Shown: piece by piece, positions 20,895-32,389 of the stretch | Numbering within the stretch: position 1 is the stretch's first letter | Layout of the letters: each line of letters starts with the position of its first letter | NCBI GenBank assembly: GCA_021292165.1 | Contig: CM037878.1 | Span: 16,550,471 to 16,614,470 of the forward strand | Origin: Shinisaurus crocodilurus | Taxonomy: Eukaryota; Chordata; Lepidosauria; Squamata; Shinisauridae | Length of the DNA stretch: 64,000 bases | Direction: 5' to 3' | Position numbers and translations under genes: made by a program | The notes under the pieces: generated by a model | What the model was told of the DNA's origin: nothing | What the model saw: only the letters and a program-made list of their open reading frames with translations | Databases searched by the model: none

Positions 20895-23303
20895 ACATAA
20901 ACTGATGTCATGAGCATGACAATCCATGCTAAGAGGAGGGGAGGCGCTTATTTCTGCACCAGCTAAATTGCTCATTGAATTCTTCCTGTGTCTGTAGGGT
21001 CATATTGGATTTCAATTATGAAGTACCAGGTAAGTAACTTGCCAGGATCCAGAATATTTCTTGCCTATCCTTGTAATATCAATATTAATTAATGGCCTAA
21101 TTAACAAGTTAATGTACAAGCAAGATTACACCTTGGATATCCTCATTTATGTATTGCCTCTCTCTCTCTCTCTCTCTGCTCAGTCTTTGAGCTAGCAAGG
21201 TAGTCATTTTCAAAGTGCATGTATATAAAAACTATTCACATGAATAAACAATAAACACTCATCTGTTTGGCAACCCTTGCACAGAATACTGGGATCTCAG
21301 AATCCTTTGTTAGGTTGGATTTTGTGTGGGCAATATAAAAAAGACATTTGAATGATAACCTCTCAAGACACAAACGTTTATCAGCATTAATGGGAATGTC
21401 CCCAGATTCAAGGAGCGGCATTTCTTAAGTAACTCCTTGCTTTCTCATGGGGTCCACTTCAAGTGCTGTTAAATCTATAAAAATCAATAGTGAGTCTATG
21501 TATTATGCGGCCGTTCCATCTAAAAATATCTAGTATGGTATATGGGCCAGATACAATGGAGCAGCCAAGCACAAGTAATTTACCAAACAAATCTAAAGCA
21601 CTCCCACATTGATTTTTGCAGTTTTTTAGCCCCTAGTCACTAAGCAGAGATGGGGGAAATGGCTTACTCACAGAGTGTGCTAGTTCTTGGGGCTACAACA
21701 TGTTCATCTTAGTGCCTCTGAAGCCATGTTGCTGGCCAGTTACCATTACCAATGAATTTCTAGGTCAGCTTTCCAGTTTGCAATATTTACTTTTATGGCC
21801 AAAGTATGGAAATATACTTTTAAAGTGTTTGAGTTGGTTGGCTATGCTAAAAACCACACCAATCAAATATGTTCAATGTATATCCAAAGGTAACTATTGA
21901 CATCTGACATGCAATGAGGGGAAAAAAATGGTGTGATTATTTTTCACAGTGATACTAATGACCACAATGGGAATGAAAGGAATAATCAAGGCACCCTTTT
22001 GATCAGGAACCATTTTAATGAGTATAGATATATTTGGTGTATATATACAAGGAGAAAAAGAAAGAACTTTGAATACTTAGAGAACGAAACCAAATGGAGA
22101 CATCAATGCTTACTCAAAACACAAGTGGGTGAGTTCCTTTGCCAGTGCTATATATTTTTTAATGAGCTATTATTTCTGTCCTTAGATTTTTATCTCTCCC
22201 TTCCTATCTCTCCTTCTGAATCGCTCTCTCTCTCTCTCTGTATGAATATCTACATATGTATCTGAAGAGGATAAATTTGACTATCGTTTGAGCCTGGGCA
22301 GCAAGCTATGAAATATGATTACTTCAAGCACTTACATTACCCATTCTCTGAGCACATCCCTGACTTAGACATGTTGCATGTAGAGTGCTTTCCATTTTAT
22401 TTACTCATAAGTATCATTAACACACGCAAGATCGACAGCCTCTGCTGCCATGCATGTCACTCTCTCTCTCTTCAAGCCTTTAGTAGTCCCATGCTTATCT
22501 ATTTCAGTCAAATGTATTTCTTATCAGGGGGGGGGAGAGGGAGCAACCTGACAATACAGTGTTATCGAGTTTTTTCAGCTGAGACCCACATGTCATTCAG
22601 CATGCAGACATGCCTGCGCTTGATTGATGGATGGGTTTGTGACAAATAAAACGAGGATCAACAGCTTTGCACCTTTCCCCCCCATCAGGAACCCAGAGTA
22701 AAGCACAACTCTGCAACAATGGCCGGATTAGGGATGCATTAGCTCTCCATCGACCAAAACCCATCCATTCCCATCAATACTTTGCACTTAATAACCTGAA
22801 GCTATGATAAGAAAACAAAGAAGGAGAAAGGGGCAGGAGAAAACAAATCAATAGAAGAAAGGAATGTCGTAAGATGTACCATCCAAATGAAGAATTTTTT
22901 GTATTTTTTGTATTTTTTTTTTTTTGCTGAATTGGTAGGATAATGCCCCTTGACAAGAGAACAATGTACTGTCAGGTTTTATCAGGGAGAATTGGCACAG
23001 TGCTAAGCACAGGTTTGGCATCTCAACGATGGCACTTACTGTGGCTAGAAAAACATATCATTCCCAATGTGTAGACAATACCTGCCAATATCCATCCAAC
23101 ATTACCAGACATCACAAATCTTTAAGAATCGCAACCATGTCTTCTGATACAGAGACCTCATTCTGTTCCCCTGTGTTATTCCTAGTCAGAACTTTAAAAC
23201 AAGTATTAACCATAGATTTATACCTTTATCTGTTCTGATGAAACAGTTCTGAAGGACCACCAGTTACAATGGCCTTTAAAAAAAAATAAGCAAAATATTT
23301 GGA

Positions 23304-23343
<40 letters not shown>

Positions 23344-24110
23344 CTCTTCTTCTAAAACAGAGAAGTCCGCAAGTGAATGTCAAATATTCCATGAAGTCAA
23401 GAAAGAGCATCCTTGCGTAAATCATAGACTGGGGCCAGATCCACACCTAAAGTATATTACAGTACTGTATCTCTGCCATGACTTGTGGGGCACACGATGC
23501 ATACACTTTTCAGTGCTGGTCGCGCTAGTCCTGCATAACCGTTCTTTGTTTCTTCTGGAATTTCCCAGACTAGGTTTCTCACGTTTTCCCCCTGTTATTG
23601 CAGTTCACTGTCACAGTACACGGCCAGTGTGTGCTAAACTTGCGCTGCAGTTGCCCGTCCGAGGTGTGGCCATTAAAGTATCATCACTGGAGTTAGCCAA
23701 TAGTTTTTGTGGGGCGGGGGGGGAATGCGGCGTCCCGTGCATCTGGTGGGGAAGAGAGGTGTCCGCCATTTGTTGTTCTGCAGCAGTTCGCCCTCTTCCA
23801 GGAAGCTTTTAAATTTTTGTTTGCTTGTTTGTAAATGTTGCTGCGCAGCTCCGAGCAGGCTGCTTCGGGGAATCGCGTGTGTTTTAAAAAACAAATTTGC
23901 TCATGCACACGTGCACACCTCCGCATAAGCGGCTGACCAGAAAGAAAGAACTCCTGCTTCTGAAGTGGCTTTCACCTGCATGTGATAGGCAGTATCCCTA
24001 GGATAACCGCCATGGAGTTTGAGAGGGACAGGAGTGGGAGGCTTCCCCCCCCCCTTTTATAAACAGCTGTGTTCAACCCCATTGCCCAAAGAGCTGGGAG
24101 CTGTAAATTA
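20895..24110. other. Long stretch without recognised gene or repeat family
   Basis: Contains simple repeats only: (CT)n at 21161-21178, 22224-22239 and 22460-22472, T-rich 22905-22925, and (TA)n at 23310-23342. A short splice-site-bracketed segment lies at 20998-21029 (see findings). 23480-23930 is less AT-rich, but its open frames show no similarity I recognise. This may be old unique sequence. Confidence 0.5.
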
Positions 24111-24114
24111 GCCA

Positions 24115-24182
24115 AAAGGCATGTCTGCTCAGAAGTAAATCACATTCTCTCCAGTGGCCTTACTCCCAAGTATATCACACTA
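24115..24182. mobile_element. Short palindromic DNA element, family D (copy D3, partial)
   Basis: Contains GTCTGCTCAGAAGTAAATCA and GGCCTTACTCCCAAGTATAT, the internal arms of family D; the GCAATCCTA ends are not recognisable. Confidence 0.6.
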
Positions 24183-24825
24183 ATTTAACAGGAGCCTTGT
24201 GCTCTGGAAACTCAGAATGGGAGCAACAATTCTTTTTCCTTTCTTATGTAAAGATCGCTCCTGCACAGAGACAACAAAGCAAAAAACAAAACAAAACCTG
24301 TTCAAGGCAACGCCCAGTTCTACCACCACTACAGAGTTAGGTGTGGGGTGGCAAACCGGGCTGACTGCACTACATTTAACAAGAGTGTGCCCTGTGAGGA
24401 GTGACTGCGGAACGTGAAGATAGCAGTACCGTTCTGCTAACTTGACGATATACGGGGTAATGTGGATCCCCTCTAGGACTCACTTGGTTCTCACCAAGGT
24501 GGTAAACCTGTGTCTGGGCTATACCATGTCAGATGACAGGTGGGGGTTTCACATGACTGAATGTTCCTCCACACAAAATAATTCGCTGCACATAGAAAAT
24601 GAGTGTGGCAGGAAGAAGGGTTCTAGCCTACCCATCTCCAAGTTGCCCCTGATATGCCCATTTCCCATGTGCAGGGAATTTGTATATGGAGGAACATGAA
24701 CTCATGTATGCCACACAGTCCAGGTACAGATGTACCAGTGAGAACTAGGCCTACGTTTTTTAAAATGTTATTATTGAATGTATAAATCCCCATTCGGTAC
24801 AAGCCTTCCAGGGTCATGTAGAATT

Positions 24826-24932
24826 AAGTCTGCGACCCTATGACATGATTGCCTGTCCAACTGAATTCCTATTCAATTCAATGTCTTATTGAACTCAGTG
24901 AGGCTTACCTCTGGATAGTCATGTATAGACTG
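24826..24932. mobile_element. Short palindromic DNA element, family D (copy D4, degraded)
   Basis: TTGAACTCAGTGAGGCTTAC and CTGGATAGTCATGTATAGAC give the right arm. The left arm, CTGCGACCCTATGACATG, is changed. Confidence 0.55.
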
Positions 24933-24934
24933 TG

Positions 24935-25225
24935 TACACTGTTAAAACAGTAAAAGCAAATAAAAGGGGGGGGGGAATACAATACAGCCATAAAAGCAGT
25001 GAAATCCAGCAAAGGTACACAAGCACAACTAAGACAAGCTAAAAAACACAAAAGACTGGATGCCTGGACAAATATGTGAGTCTCTGCCTGGCTGGTGCCC
25101 AAAGTCATCAAGGTTAGCACCAGGCGAGTTTCTCTGGGGAAGCCATTCCACTTGTGGGGCACCACAAGTTCATCAAGGGGACAGAGTCCACTATAGCAAC
25201 AGCAGGAATGAGAGCCTCTTGCTCC
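24935..25225 (-). mobile_element. L2 LINE 3' region, degraded
   Basis: The plus-strand text TTAGCACCAGGCGAGTTTCT and GGGGAAGCCATTCCAC matches the complement of the longer L2 copy at 39600-39645 (GGCGCCAGGCGAGCCTCTTT, GGGGAGCTAATTCCAC). An A-rich/G9 tract marks the 3' side. Confidence 0.65.
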
Positions 25226-25489
25226 CTAGTCCTCACACACACACACACACACACACTGAGTAAGCACCCTCCTGCCTGCTCTGTAGTGTTCCTCCCCGGA
25301 GATCTTCTGCCCTTTCCCCTCCTAATTAAGCATATGGCCCAGCATCAGCTACCGACAATGTGCAGCGGCTGCTCGTATCTTTGTACAGAAACACGGACGT
25401 TGCGTTAAGGAGGAAGTAAGGAGGAAGCATCAAACTAACACAAACGAAGAGTCAGCACAACGGCACAGGTCTACAGTTGGTTGGCTGGT

Positions 25490-26400
25490 TTATTTATTCA
25501 GGATAGGAATATGCTGCCTTTCCATTTAAATATCTCATGTTAAAAATCACATATTAAAACAATAAAATAGCAAAACCAATACAGTTCAACAGTTAGAATC
25601 CACAAAAAGCAAGAGAAGCCCAGCAACAATAAAATCCAGCAGAACCAAAAAAAGAATCTTGATTAAAACTACTGCAGTGACATATTAGAAGGTCTGGGCA
25701 CAGCTGGAGCCTTATCTGGTAGAAGGTGCTTTGTGCCATCACAGATGCGATTTGGGCTCTCAGCAACAATGCTGGACCTATCCACACCTTGAGTCTATGA
25801 ACTTGATTCTTTAGGGGGCAGTGCAGCACATCCCTTCCAGAACACCTTGAACACCACCTGAACTACCAACCAATAGAACTCCTTCTATCTTGTCTGACGC
25901 AGCTTCAGTTTACTGATCCAGGGTGCCTCCATTGTTTCACTTGAATCTGGTGAAAAGTAGAAGTAGAGCTGGGTGTCATCTCATGCTAAATCTCCAAATG
26001 ACCTCACTCAGGGGTTTCATGCAGCTGTTAAAAAGCAAGGGAGACAGGATGGAACTCTGCGTAAAAGTCCACAGGCCTGGAGTGCAAAAGCCACAAGCCT
26101 GAGTGGTAATTTCCAAGCTCCACCTTCTGCAAATGGCTATCCAAGCAGGAGCAGAGCCACTTGAAATGCAGTGCCCACAAACCCCAATGGAGACAGAGTA
26201 TCCAGAAGGATACTATGGTTGATGACAGCAAAAGCTGTTGAGAAGTCCAGGAGAATTAGCATGGTCACATTCCACTTGTCCTTTTATCAGCATACTAGGT
26301 CATCCACCAGGGTGACTGAGGCAGCATTGGTGCTGCTCACACAGAGCCTGAAACCGGACTGAAATGGAATTAGATAATAAGGTTACTAGATAACCAGCTT
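25490..26400 (-). mobile_element. L2 LINE, degraded reverse transcriptase and 3' end
   Basis: Minus-strand reading gives the complement of a TINHSILLDTL-like segment near 26225, DDTQLYFYFSPDS near 25940-25970 (the YADD region with its first residues damaged) and HCPLKNQVHRLKVW at 25800-25829. The 3' end is the TTTATTTATTCAGG tail at 25490. Many stops. Confidence 0.72.
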
Positions 26401-26404
26401 TATA

Positions 26405-29150
26405 CTGGCCTGACCAGGACAATACAAAGCAAAAACATATATATTCTAAGGACCTGTTTTTGCTGTTGAGAGTGAGTGAGTCAGTGTGCTACACACATTG
26501 CAATGGAATTCTGCAAATGCTCAGAGGAAGGCAGCCCCAGATGCTAGAATGCTTGTAAATAAATGGTGGTATGGGTTGCTTCTAAGATGGTGCCTGCAGT
26601 CTATGGGTTTTGTAACTTCTTGTATAAAAATTAGTTTAAACATTTTTTTTTTTTAAATGTCATGCTTGATTAATCAGGGGCTCCTTTTGGTAAGATTTAA
26701 GATTTTTTAATTGATCAATTGACTAATACAGCCTTAGTTTGAACCTTGAGCTCTCACACCCAAGCCCCATGTTCTTTCCACTGTATAACCCACATCCCCT
26801 TTGTAGTTTCTTATCCACTCACAGATCACGGAACTAGCCAGTGAAACAAATGGAAAGAGGAATTGAAAGTAAAATGCGTGAAGAATAAGCCCCCCCCGCT
26901 TTTTTAATAAACATGAGATCCAGCAGTGGTGTACATGGAGAGGACAAAGACAGAATGTGGCTGCCGCCTGCCGCCGCCACCACTGAACAGCAACGAAAGG
27001 GGGTAGGAACCTGCACCCTTTCTGTCAGGTGTTGCTTGGTGGCAGAGGCAGGACTGAATAGGTCAGGTGTGCAGCTGTTGAGTGGGCAGTAGTGCCCAGC
27101 ACTGGGGGTGAACACTGGGTGCTCCTAGCTGTTCAACGGCTAGGTGTCTGCATGATGTAGTCCCAACAGCACCCTGTCTCCACCGCCACCAAACAAGGTC
27201 CAGTGGCGACAAAATAAACTCCCCATCTCCCTTTGGGTGACCTCTCGGCAATGCAGTACACATGTTTCCTGCATCCCCACCACTGGTAGGATATCTGATA
27301 ATCCTAAACTATAGCTTGTTTCATTGCATTGGAGTGCAAGGTACATGAATCACAGCCAGCTAGCCACATAAGCCTCCTTGAAACTTACTTCCCCAAATGT
27401 GATCTTTAAAATGGTAACACCTCTTGATTGACCATATGCTAGATATGTGTATATTCACAGGTTACTTCACCTGTCAGAACTGTAATGGAAGCTGGGTCAG
27501 GGACTATGCTAAAGGGAGCTGTTCTGGTGTGATCCCATCTGGACTCTAATTGTAACATCGTAAGTCATAGTTAACTAGACCAGATAGCTATTGTTGCCTA
27601 GCTACCCTGGCTATTCAAAGAAGAAAAGCCAAAAAAAATTCACTAGCAGGCAGGCCCAAGTCTTAAAGTAGTACTTTGGGTCTCAGCTCAAAAGTATAGT
27701 TTGATTAGTCGGTGGAAACCCATGTAACAGGGTAATTCAGTTTATCTGGACTTCTTTTTATCCAAATGTTTTGAAAGCCCTTGAGTCCCTTCAAATATAC
27801 GATGACTTGACTCTGTAAATGACTGAGCAGTAAATCAGTGCTTCTGAAGAATGAGGTTTCCTCTGCTGTCTTGGATGGACCGCTGCACAATTACACATCT
27901 TAATCATTCCATTCTATATCAGCACTTAAATTAATCATATCCTGTTTTTAAGAAGATCAAGACGCATTTGGATACTGGAAATAATGTACATTTCAAGTAC
28001 AGAATCATAAATAATGTGATCATAGCAAATACTGATGAAATCACATGTTCAACAGTAAGGGGTTGATCCAACTAAAGTTAAGCACTTTTTAGTTCTATTG
28101 ATATCAATGGCAAAGATTTATGCAAATGCTTAACTCTGCCATTGAAATAAATTGGACTTAAATGTGCTTAACTATAGCTGGATTGTGTCCTAGGATGTTA
28201 ATGCACATTCGCAGCACCACTACATTTTCATATTACTAAAAAAAAAAAAAAAAGTAGGAGAGATTAACAACTAAATACCAGTTTTCCTAGAATTTATTTT
28301 TCTGGCGCGTTATTGCTGTCTAACATGGTGGAGGGGAAAACTTAAAAGTCCAAGAAGCTTCTTTCAAAACGTATCTCAAATACATGAACACATCCATTAA
28401 AAAAAATAAATAGAGAGACATTGCTTTGTACTTCAAAACAAGTGCCATGAAGTTGAGAGAGGATCTATTACAATATTCTTACATAATAAATAGGGTTATC
28501 CCTGTTGTAAATTATATTCTCAATGGAGCCTTAATTATAAATCCATAATTAATTACTGCTTCTGTTTTTTCCCCAAACATAAAATAATTATCTGCTTCTG
28601 ATGATACCATCATCTCTAGAGCAACCAATTATGTCCTCACTGATATCAAGTGTGGAGTGAATATAAGCAAGAAAGCTGGAGCAGGGTGATCACCCTTCCC
28701 AATCCCCATCTTACTATGGCCTGTGAAAATGACATGCATGAAGACATTAAGTCCTGCTATCACAGTCACTTTGAGTAATTTCTTCACTTGAAGCCATGCA
28801 CAAAGCCTTATGATTTTCTATGTGCAGAATGGATACAGGAAATATTAATCTACCAACAAACTTGATGGTTGAACCAAACTTGAAGATTCAAAATGAATTA
28901 TACATACACACACACACACACCAACTCCAGTACCTTTTTCCAGTTAAGTTCAATATCCACAAATCATTCTGGTTGCTTGGAACATTGCTCCAAAACCAAA
29001 ACCAAAATGGCATTTCAGATCATTGTGATTTATGAGACTGCTTATAGAAACCATGCAGAACTATACAAAATATCAGAAAAAAAACAGCTTTGGTAACAGA
29101 AGGGAGCAAAGTTTACACAGGTGTTGCATCCATTTTGAGACTGATCTGTT
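26405..29150. other. No gene recognised; one old inverted-repeat element and AT-rich sequence
   Basis: 28062-28196 is an old short DNA element: a left arm TGATCCAACTAAAGTTAAGC and a right arm GTGCTTAACTATAGCTGGAT, roughly complementary. There is a (CA)n at 28904-28921 and an A15 run at 28240-28254. 28440-28620 is AT-rich with TAATTA-type homeodomain cores and may be conserved noncoding sequence (speculative). A small GCCGCCTGCCGCCGCC run lies near 26965. Confidence 0.5.
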
Positions 29151-29157
29151 TTCAGTT

Positions 29158-29365
29158 CATAAGAACTAGAAGTAACACAAGAAGCTGCCTTGTATGGAGT
29201 CAGATCATTGGGCTATCTAGCTCGGGCTATCTAGCTCACTGTCTTCATAGCCACTCTCCAGGGCTTCGGACAGGGGCCTTTCCCAGCCTTACCTGGAGAT
29301 GCCAGGGATTGAACCTGGGACCGTCTGCCTGCAAAGCATGTGCTCTACTACTGAACTCTGGACCT
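29158..29365 (-). mobile_element. tRNA-Ala(TGC)-like SINE with CR1-type tail
   Basis: On the minus strand 29363-29293 reads like a tRNA-Ala: an A-box-like TTCAGTAGTAGAGCAC, anticodon region CTTTGCAGG, B box GGTTCAATCCC, then TGGCATCTCCA. It is a SINE head rather than a gene, since the acceptor stem is degraded. The body has CCTGTCCGAAGCCCTGGAG, and the 3' side has GAGCTAGATAGCCC twice in tandem, then CTGACTCCATACAAGGCAGC. This resembles the CR1-type GGTCTGA…GGCAGCTTC terminus. Confidence 0.75.
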
Positions 29366-29467
29366 TCCCCATAGTGTTTCCCTACTGCATTTTCCCATTT
29401 GTGGGCTAGCCCTGCAAATCTGGAATAAAAGAAAAATAATAGCATGATAAACTGGCTAGTCAGAGGC

Positions 29468-29815
29468 CAAAGAGGAAAATGTACGTGTATGCCAGAGACA
29501 TTTGGAGAGGGACACTGTGGGTAGGTGTTTCTATGCTAATGCTAGAAGCCTCCATGCCAGGATGGGGGAGTTGGGAGTGCCTGGTTTTAAAGGAGAAGAT
29601 AGATATAATGGGCATAACAGAAACCGGATGGAATGGAGAGAAACAGTGGGATACAGTGAACTCAGGATACAAACCCTATAGGAAGGGCAGGCAAGAGTGG
29701 GTGCTGTTACTCTGTACATCAAAGAGGGTCAAGCAAACCGGAAACTTCAGAAGAGGCAGACTCCTCCACAGAATCATTGTGGGTGACAATTCTAGGTCCC
29801 AAAAGTGATTTGGTA
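29468..29815 (+). mobile_element. CR1 LINE endonuclease fragment
   Basis: The reading frame at 29479-29808 includes DIMGITETGWNGEKQWDTVN and GYKPYRKGRQEW. Just upstream, in another frame, is CFYANARSLHARMGELG. These are the first two blocks of the CR1 apurinic/apyrimidinic-type endonuclease (NARS…, then the catalytic E in TET.W). The copy stops before the GDFN and SDH blocks, so it is truncated on the 3' side, which is unusual for a LINE. Confidence 0.75.
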
Positions 29816-29819
29816 CTGT

Positions 29820-30425
29820 GGATAGGTATCACACCACATCCAAAATGTTCAGGGTGACCTTGAGATAGAGGATGATCAGGGAAGCATCCAGTGGAGAAAG
29901 TGTTGTAGTAGTTATTTATTTACAGCATTTTCACCCCGCACTTCAGCCAAAAAAGGCTCCCAGAGTGGCTAACAAAGATTAATATTAGACAGTCCCTGCC
30001 CTCAGGCTTGCAATCTAAAAGACATGACACAAAAGGAAAAGGGATTGGGAGTGAGGAGGAAGAAAGCAAAACTCAGGCACCAGTTCTTAGTGACAAGGTT
30101 CTTAAAGTCCCCCCCCCCTTTTTTTTTCTGGCAGGGAAGGGCAAAACAAGCTCCCTGCAGCTGTTTCTTCTTTGGCTGATGTATGGGGTCAGGCTGGTCT
30201 TCCCCTTCCCATGATGTTAATGTAATCGGTGAATTATCTTGACATAGGCTGAATAAATGCATGCTCCAGTCACAACAGAAAGGTAAAACGTCTAGATATT
30301 CCAAATGACTGTGCCTTAGACTGTGCATATTTGTCATGATGCTGACCAGAGGGGAGGAAATCTTGGACTTTAATCCTAAGTGGCACCAACTGTGAGATGT
30401 CACTGTTTCCAGCTGGTTCAACAAC
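29820..30425. other. Mostly unassigned, with a LINE-like tail
   Basis: 29908-30010 (GTTATTTATTTACAGCATTT, CAGTCCCTGCCCTCAGGC) looks like the complement of an L2-type 3' terminus. A C9T10 tract follows at 30108-30127. The rest has no similarity I recognise. Confidence 0.45.
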
Positions 30426-30734
30426 GATCACCTCCGTGCTATCAAAATTAGTTTATATGTAAGTGGGAAATTACCAAAGAAGTCCAACACAGTCACATTT
30501 GACTTCAAAAGAGAAAATGTATTTTAAAAATGAGGAAATTGGTAAAAAAAGAAGTTGAAACAGAAGCTCAAGTTGAATGTATACTAAAGGTCAAGAAAGG
30601 TACCAAGAAGTCACCAGTAGTGCCAAGGAAGCTACTAGAGAAAATAAGGCTTCTTTCAGAAAATGGAGTCTTGCCCAAACAAGAAGAACAAAGAGGAACA
30701 CAAACTAGCACACACAAAAATACATGCAGACAAT

Positions 30735-30858
30735 AAGGTTGTTGTGAGGATAAGATGGAGAGGAGGAGGATTATTATGTGAGCCGCCTTGGGTTTCTTGC
30801 AGGAAAAAAGGTGGGATATAAATATAATAAATAAATAATAAATAAATAAATAAATAAA
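30735..30858 (+). mobile_element. SINE 3' half inserted in CR1
   Basis: AAGGTTGTTGTGAGGATAAG, GTGAGCCGCCTTGGGTTTC, GGTGGGATATAAATA and an (AATA)n tail, the same 3' half as the SINE at 11353. The tRNA-like head is missing, so it is 5'-truncated. Confidence 0.85.
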
Positions 30859-30883
30859 TGTTGAGAAGGATATTGCTAATAAC

Positions 30884-32123
30884 TAGCGGTGCGGACAAAT
30901 CCCAGACCAAATTGGTCTAATTTAGACAGATGCGGGAAATGTTCAAATCAAAGCGAGGCTCCAAAGTGGACCAAATCTAAATCTGAACTCTCATGAGGAT
31001 TCAGGATTCAGAGAGACACAGAGACACAGACAGTATGTCTCCAAAAATGAATACATTTCTCCCCAAGTCGTAGGCATGTAGGAGAATTTCGAAAGTGCTG
31101 TTCAGCAAGTGCGAACTCGCCTTGTTCAGCTCACATGAGTCTGACCCTCCTCTTTGTGACAACCCTTCAAGTACTGGAAGAGTGCTATCATATCTCCCCT
31201 CAGTCTCCTCTTCTGAAGGCTAAACACGCCCAGTTCTTTCAGTCTCATAATATCCTCATAATAGTCACCATAGTAGTCTACTGGCAGATCCTGGACACTG
31301 CTGGTGGTGGGTGGTTCCTAGTCCTCCAGCTCTTCCTCCAAGGAGGAGTCTTCTCTAGCATGGGCATGACACCAAGCTCCATATAAGGACAACACCAGGG
31401 TGGTGATAGTGGAGGAGGGGCGTAGTTTTGTGACTAGCAGCTCTATCTTCTAATCACAGCAACATATGCCACGTTCATACAAATTTACCATTTTTTTAAA
31501 AAAATAATAATTTAAAAATGCTGCACCTAGCCTTCTGAAAGTTTGCAGGTTTCTTAACTAGGGCCACCTCTATGCTATATGCCATTTTCATAACAATCGC
31601 TAACATAAAATGTAGGGGGATAAGCACATCCTTTTTGTTTTGGTAAACCCCTAAACTGCAAAGGTTGCTCTTGCACAAAGCTCCCTGCACCTACTTATCT
31701 GAAAGTTGGTAGGCTTGCTCCCCTCAGAAGGACTAACTACTATCCTTGCAGATTTCATTCAATTCTGCTCAGAATTTTTTAAAAAAGTTATCATCGGTTC
31801 ACTTTTAAAAAAAATAGCAACCACAATTTAAAAGCATATAGCACAAAACCCCCTGCACCTATTTGTCTGACATTTGGCAGGTCTAGTCCCCTACAAGACT
31901 ACTATGCCTGAAAAAGTAATCCAATTATGACAAACAGAAAAAAGTTATAGCCATTTGTTGATTTCCAATTATAGTCAATCGGAGGCATGAAGATTTGAAT
32001 TTCTGAACTGAGATTAGGATTCAGACCTGGGCTGCTTCTGAATTGGTCTGAACCAAATAGAGCTCTTTTCCCAATCGCTGAACTGAGGTCTCAACCAAAT
32101 CTTGTGGTCCGTGCGCACTCTTA
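30884..32123. mobile_element. 1.24-kb hAT-like element with perfect 8-bp target duplication, carrying a CR1 fragment
   Basis: Ends are TAGCGGTGCGGACAAATCC and, reverse-complemented, TAAGAGTGCGCACGGACC. The 8-mer ctaataac is exact at 30876-30883 and 32124-32131 and comes from the interrupted CR1. Internally 31155-31248 (minus) matches the CR1 coding region around 56547-56640 with few changes, yet lacks CR1 termini. The remaining interior has no transposase I recognise. The class (hAT) is inferred from the 8-bp duplication. Confidence 0.88.
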
Positions 32124-32256
32124 CTAATAACATTAAGACCAACAATAACAAAAATATTTAAATATATCAGAATCAAGAAACCAGCAGTTGGATCATTGTA
32201 TGACAAAGGAGTTAAAGGAGTAATAAAGGAGCAGAAGGAAATTAAAGAGAAATGTA

Positions 32257-32389
32257 GGGCACAATCCTATGCATGTTTAGACAGAAAAAAGTCATACAAC
32301 TACCAGCATTCCCCAGCCAGCATACCTGGCTGGAGAATGCTAAGAGCTGTATGACTTTTTTCTGTATAATCATGCATAGGATTGCACCC
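32257..32389. mobile_element. Palindromic DNA element, family B (copy B4), inserted in CR1
   Basis: GGGCACAATCCTATGCATG, TTTAGACAGAAAAAAGTC, core ACAACTACCAGCATTCCCC, and the complementary arm ending ATTGCACCC. It separates CR1 GAGAAATG from AATGAATTATTTG. The flanks are GTA and TTA, compatible with a worn TWA or TA site. Confidence 0.87.

Noticed and set aside
29293..29363. Functional tRNA-Ala gene on the minus strand
   Set aside because: The acceptor stem does not pair well and the sequence continues into a SINE body with a LINE-type tail, so I call it a SINE head.
30002..30424. 140-codon minus-strand frame
   Set aside because: No recognisable similarity, contains a poly(C)/poly(T) tract, and codon content looks random.
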